Part shown: positions 56,723 to 59,856 of the stretch, piece after piece
Layout: the number at the start of each line of letters is the position of its first letter
How positions within the stretch are numbered: the stretch's first letter is position 1
Source: CAYQTL01 sp964420405
GTDB lineage: Bacteria; Acidobacteriota; Thermoanaerobaculia; Thermoanaerobaculales; Sulfomarinibacteraceae
Reading direction: 5' to 3'
Length of the DNA stretch: 59,856 nucleotides
Assembly: GCA_964420405.1 (NCBI GenBank)
Contig: CAYQTL010000020.1
Span: 1-59,856, forward strand
Made by a program: the position numbers and the translations under genes
The notes under the pieces: model-generated
What the model saw: the letters and a program-made list of their open reading frames with translations, nothing else
The model's database searches: none
Told to the model about the DNA's origin: nothing

Positions 56723-57122
56723 CCCCCGATCCACCACCTGCTCGTGGCGGGAGCGACCCGTCTGACCTCCCTGCGCGACCCGGGGTGCTCATGCCCGCGC
56801 CCCCGCGGCGACGACGGGGGACTGACGTCCGCCGCTGCATCGGGCACGGACGCGGGCACGGACGCGGACGGGGAAAGGAGCGACCGGGGGCGCCCGCGGG
56901 CCGCCGCTGTCGCTGAACCTGTCGCTGTGGCTGACCCTGTCCCTGTCACCGGGCGCCACCGACACCATCGGGATCGGGACCGGGATCGGGATCGGGATCG
57001 GAGGCGTCCGCCTGCAGCGGGAGTCCGGAACCGAGAGGCGTCGCGCGTGTGCCGGAGGCGCCATGACCCGGTCGGGCCCCCTGCGTCGCTTCGAGCACCA
57101 GAAGGAACAGGAGGACCCGAGA
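56723..57122. other. 400-nt intergenic region with repeats
   Basis: No gene is supported. It contains the hexamer tract 56842-57002. The last 60 nt are open in the frame of the following gene, but that gene's ribosome-binding site lies at about 57108-57114. Confidence 0.5.
56842..57002. repeat. hexamer-periodic intergenic repeat tract (largest copy)
   Basis: Three blocks follow one another. GGGCAC/GGACGC alternate at 56842-56871. Seven CTGnnn hexamers run at 56907-56948 (CTGTCG, CTGAAC, CTGTCG, CTGTGG, CTGACC, CTGTCC, CTGTCA). Six ATCGGG-type hexamers run at 56967-57002. The same unit types recur in four other gaps of the window and never inside a supported gene. Confidence 0.8.
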
Positions 57123-58601
57123 ATGTACCGCACATCGATCGCTCTGCTCGCCGCCGCCGTCGCGACGGTCGGCTTCACCGCACCGCTCGCCGCCGGAATC
57201 GTCGAGGACGCGCCGCACCTGGCGGCCGACCGCGTCGCGTACCTCGTCCGCGGCGCCGACGTCCAGCCGCCAGCCGGAAAGTCGTACCGGGCCAGCGCGC
57301 TGAACTTCATCACCCGCTGGTCGACGGGATCCGACGGCGTCAACGGCACCCTGGACGACGACCTGATCGGCGAGGCGACGGTGTCGGCGGCGTGCCACCG
57401 GGAGCACCTCGGGGACGGCCCCGGCTCCCAGTCGGTGAGCACCTCCGACTCGGCCTTCTCCGACGGCCGGCTCTTCAGCAGCTGGTACAACATCCCGTCC
57501 TCCAACATGGACGTGGTGCGGTACTACGTCACCCAGGTGGAGGCACTCGCCGACCGCGACGCCGTGTTGCTGGCCGGCGCCGACGACGGGATCCGCGTCT
57601 GGCTCAACGGCGCCGAGGTCCTGCGCCAGGACGCGCCGGCCGACTACCAGGAAGGCGGCCTGCAGGCGACGGTCCAGCTCGAGGAGGGCTGGAACCTGCT
57701 GCTCGTGAAGGTCTACTACCCACAGCTCGGTCCGCAGGGCTCCGACCACGAGTACAAGTACTGGAGCCTGCGGTTCGTGGAGCCGGACGGCCAGACGCCG
57801 ATCCTGGACGTCTACCAGTCGGTCGACGGCTGGTGCGACCCGGCCGACAGCTACGGGGGCTGGGCCTACGCTCCCGGCGCAGCTGACGCCCAGGGTGCCT
57901 TCGGCAGCACCTGGCAGAGCGAGCTGCAGCTCACCAACCCCTACTACCACAACCTCCGCGTGGCGGTGCAGTTCTGGGCGAACGGCAACCCCGGCGCGGC
58001 ACCGGACGGCGAGCAGATCGTCCGGCTCGCCCCCTTCGAGACGGTCCTCTTCGACAACGTGGTGCGCGACCTGACCGGGACCTCCGGCGCCGGCTCCGGC
58101 ACGATCGCCGTCGGCGGGCTCTACTACCTCGACGTGGAGGACTACGACACGGCGCGGCTGGTGACCGCCAACGTCGGCGGTCCCGACGGCGGCGCCTTCG
58201 GCACCCAGATGCCGTTCGACTACCTGTACGGCGGCGCGACCTGCTGCTCCCAGCAGCTGTACGGCCTCAAGAACGGGCCGGACCACCGGACGAACCTCCT
58301 GGTGATGCCCATGCCGTACGTCGGCGACGAGATCCAGGTCACCGTCCGCCTGTGGGACCCGGTGTCGGACCGGACCGCCACCGCCGAGTTCACCGGCCGC
58401 GGCGGATTCCAGATCAACGACATCTTCAACCGGGTCGGCATGGGCGGCGTCGTCACCGAGACCGCCATCATCCACGTGTCCTACTCCTCGACGACCTCGC
58501 GGCCGTACTGGCGGATCGTCGCGAGCGTCAACGACAACGTCACCTCCGACCCGACCCTCGTCGGCCGGGCCCCCTACGGCATCCCGACGCCGTTCCAGTG
58601 A
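57123..58601 (+). CDS. secreted protein with PA14-like domain and recurrent C-terminal module
   Basis: The 492-aa protein starts at 57123 (AGGAGG upstream); the frame is open to 57063, but that would put 20 polar residues before the signal peptide (YRTSIALLAAAVATVGFTAPLAAG). Residues about 100-220 resemble a PA14/jelly-roll domain: AGADDGIRVWLNGAEVL and LEEGWNLLLVKVYYPQ. Residues 235-492 are the two-lobe module also found at 511-1584 and 9100-12462: STWQSELQLTNP, RLVTANVGGPDGGAFGTQMP, HRTNLLVMPMP, GGFQINDIFNRVG, WRIVASVNDNVTSDPTLV. It is probably a surface-exposed binding protein. No catalytic motif is evident. Confidence 0.8.
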   Translation: MYRTSIALLAAAVATVGFTAPLAAGIVEDAPHLAADRVAYLVRGADVQPPAGKSYRASALNFITRWSTGSDGVNGTLDDDLIGEATVSAACHREHLGDGPGSQSVSTSDSAFSDGRLFSSWYNIPSSNMDVVRYYVTQVEALADRDAVLLAGADDGIRVWLNGAEVLRQDAPADYQEGGLQATVQLEEGWNLLLVKVYYPQLGPQGSDHEYKYWSLRFVEPDGQTPILDVYQSVDGWCDPADSYGGWAYAPGAADAQGAFGSTWQSELQLTNPYYHNLRVAVQFWANGNPGAAPDGEQIVRLAPFETVLFDNVVRDLTGTSGAGSGTIAVGGLYYLDVEDYDTARLVTANVGGPDGGAFGTQMPFDYLYGGATCCSQQLYGLKNGPDHRTNLLVMPMPYVGDEIQVTVRLWDPVSDRTATAEFTGRGGFQINDIFNRVGMGGVVTETAIIHVSYSSTTSRPYWRIVASVNDNVTSDPTLVGRAPYGIPTPFQ

Positions 58602-58926
58602 TCCCGGTCCGGAGCGGCTCCCCCCGGCCCCCCCCCGGAGGGCCGGGCGCCGCTTCCGGGCGGGCAGGGCGCGAGTGGACGTCTGAAGGTGCCGAAGGGA
58701 GAAGGTGGGGAGGCATGTCGCGGAACGGACCGGACGGCGCACGCCCCGGACGTCGTGCGGGCCCGAGTCAGTCGGCCCGTCGACCGGCGTGCGAGGTGGA
58801 GGCGGCGCTGGGGTTTTGCGGAAGGGATCGTGGGCGCCCGGCGCGTCACCGCCGTGAAAGGCAGCGCCGCACGTTCACGGCGTCACACCTTCACACGACG
58901 CCGACGCGGCACCGCCGCCACGGCCG
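58602..58926. other. 325-nt intergenic region between convergent genes
   Basis: It includes a C-run (CCCCCCCCGG near 58630), the repeat copy D (58682-58895), and no supported gene. Confidence 0.4.
58682..58895. repeat. possible intergenic inverted-repeat element, copy D
   Basis: TCTGAAGGTGCCG (58682-58694) and TCACACCTTCACA (58883-58895) are inverted arms matching at about 10 of 13 positions, with the TGAAGGTG core of the family. The interior (about 190 bp) shows no clear similarity to the other copies. Confidence 0.45.
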
Positions 58927-59658
58927 TCAGGGCAACAGGATCCGGTCGAGGTCCTCGCGGCGGGTGTTGCCCGCGGTGATGTTCACCGGCTCGTCGACGC
59001 CGTTGAAGATCCGGTTCTCGCGGAACACCCACATGTACCACCCGTCCCAACCGTGGGGCAGCGCCGGCGTCTGGGCCTTGTGGTCCACGACCCACAGCGG
59101 GTGGCTGCCGAACGTGTCCGGCAGCACCCGGTTCCAGGAGGCGGCGTCGGTGTAGACGATCGGCGTCGCGCCGAACGCCTCCTCGAGCCGGGCGAGCAGC
59201 CGGCCGAGGCGCTCCGCGACGTCCGGCGGCACGGCCGCGTCCGGCGCGGGCCGCACCTCCACCGCCGGCACCAGGTCGCCGCTCTCCAGCTCGACGGCCT
59301 CGAGGAAGGCCCGCGCCTGCTCCCCGGCGTCCGCGAGCGGGTCGAAGCGGTGGACGACCCCGCGGACCAGGCCCGTGCGGCTCAGACCGAGCCAGTTCTG
59401 CTCGAACAGCGGGTCCCGCGCGGTGCCGTCGGTGGCGCGGACGAGAGCGAAGGACAGGCCGGCGATGCCGACCCGCTCCCAGTCCACCATCCCGCTGTCC
59501 GCCGACACGTCGATCCCCCGCCGCAGCATGGTCGCGGTGGTGCGGGGGGTCGGCGAGGGCTCGAAGCCGGGATCACGGACCGAGGGCTCGCGGCAGGCGG
59601 ACGTGACGCCGGCGAGGACGAGGATCGGGACGACGACGGCGAGAGGTGCTCTGGTCAT
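58927..59658 (-). CDS. GH25-like lipoprotein with altered active site
   Basis: The 243-aa protein starts at 59658 (AGGAT upstream; the frame to 59766 reads through a GATCCC repeat). The signal peptide ends GVTSAC (Cys22). The GH25 lysozyme fold is evident: RRGIDVSADSGMVDWERVG, FALVRATDGTARDPLFEQNW, AFLEAVELESGDLVPAVEVR, TPIVYTDAASWNRVL, and PLWVVDHKAQTPALPHGWDGWYMWVF. The first catalytic-site Asp (ID-VS) is kept, but the usual D-x-E after GDL-P-P-V-L aligns with E-V-R (134-136), and the YHF strand reads VHRF. It may therefore bind rather than cleave peptidoglycan, or act differently. Confidence 0.85.
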   Translation of the reverse strand: MTRAPLAVVVPILVLAGVTSACREPSVRDPGFEPSPTPRTTATMLRRGIDVSADSGMVDWERVGIAGLSFALVRATDGTARDPLFEQNWLGLSRTGLVRGVVHRFDPLADAGEQARAFLEAVELESGDLVPAVEVRPAPDAAVPPDVAERLGRLLARLEEAFGATPIVYTDAASWNRVLPDTFGSHPLWVVDHKAQTPALPHGWDGWYMWVFRENRIFNGVDEPVNITAGNTRREDLDRILLP

Positions 59659-59710
59659 GGACGTGATCCTATACCGGCCGCCGGCGGGGCGGGAGGGGTG
59701 GGCCCCCCGA

Positions 59711-59750
59711 CCGATCCCGATCCCGATCCCGATCCCGATCCCGATCCCGA
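59711..59750. repeat. GATCCC hexamer tandem repeat
   Basis: Six perfect CCGATC units (59711-59746) and one variant. In one frame on the minus strand it would code a Gly-Ile repeat, but it lies upstream of the GH25-like start and is more likely non-coding. Confidence 0.85.
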
Positions 59751-59856
59751 CGAGATTCTCCGCCACGCCCGGTCGCCACGACCACAGGGTCCCGCATCAC
59801 TCCGTCGCGGGATTTCGCGAGTCGGCGTCACCGGCTCGGACGTCGCCTGCCGGCTG

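Noticed and set aside
59659..59766. Gly-Ile repeat N-terminus on the GH25-like protein
   Set aside because: It is the translation of the GATCCC repeat; the signal peptide with lipobox begins at 59658, so the repeat is upstream of the gene.
1..59856. tRNA, rRNA, riboswitch, prophage or integrase genes
   Set aside because: No cloverleaf with a TTCGA-type T-loop, no rRNA-like sequence, and no phage or integrase protein motifs were seen on either strand; covariance-model searches were not possible.

Overview
The window is very GC-rich DNA (by eye roughly 70-75% G+C) from a Gram-negative, protein-exporting bacterium. The gene families point to the Acidobacteriota, perhaps a Thermoanaerobaculia-like lineage: four VWFA-related secreted proteins, a TonB-dependent receptor with an N-terminal carboxypeptidase-regulatory domain, sulfatase-TPR and carboxypeptidase-regulatory-TPR fusions, and many lipoproteins. 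This placement is inferred from family content; there is no rRNA or tRNA here. About 45 genes are supported. Most carry a signal peptide or lipobox, so the window is mainly an envelope and secretome region.

Layout. 1-504 is the end of an FG-GAP repeat gene with visibly lower GC. It meets a CARDB gene, also missing its N-terminus, at about 505-515, which looks like an assembly join or rearrangement. 1.6-5.1 kb holds a 43-aa ORF, a metzincin-like CARDB protease and a Tll0287-like haem lipoprotein. 5.4-14 kb, minus strand: serine esterase, sulfatase-TPR, a large propeller/PKD protein, an outer-membrane barrel protein and a lipoprotein. 14.1-20.2 kb, plus strand: aspartyl protease, then a VWFA-TPR-VWFA operon joined by GTGA overlaps. 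20.2-31.5 kb, minus strand: VWFA, carboxypeptidase-regulatory-TPR, TonB receptor, VWFA, gamma-glutamyltransferase, exported kinase-like protein. 32-39.6 kb: DnaJ-like, cupin/TetR pair, spermidine-synthase-like protein, lipoproteins, a NifX-SlyD fusion, a second gamma-glutamyltransferase and a lysine-tailed HhH protein. 39.7-49 kb: M28 peptidase, tandem zinc-ribbon membrane proteins, GT87 glycosyltransferase, Dcp peptidase, BON protein, cyclophilin. 49-59.7 kb: lipoprotein plus Fe-S aldo-keto reductase, SGNH-like secreted protein, MATE exporter with an unusual leader, propeller protein, nitronate monooxygenase, a large secreted protein and a GH25-like lipoprotein.

How it fits together. Many products act on peptides outside the cytoplasm (M28, M3, two gamma-glutamyltransferases, aspartyl protease, metzincin, esterase), with a TonB receptor for uptake: a peptide-scavenging lifestyle (inference). 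The VWFA/TPR group is the best candidate for an uncharacterised envelope assembly: three of the four VWFA domains lack a canonical MIDAS and share an extra C-terminal beta domain, while the fourth keeps its MIDAS and lacks that domain.

Two apparently undescribed protein modules recur: a C-terminal two-lobe domain (three proteins) and a short tail of the form F-x-D-x-F-E-x-G ... W-S (three other proteins), possibly a sorting signal. Intergenic DNA carries two repeat families: hexamer-periodic tracts (ATCGGG, GGGCAC/GGACGC and CTGnnn units), and elements of about 100-215 bp bounded by inverted repeats around TGAAGGTGTG. No CRISPR array, insertion sequence, prophage or origin was seen.
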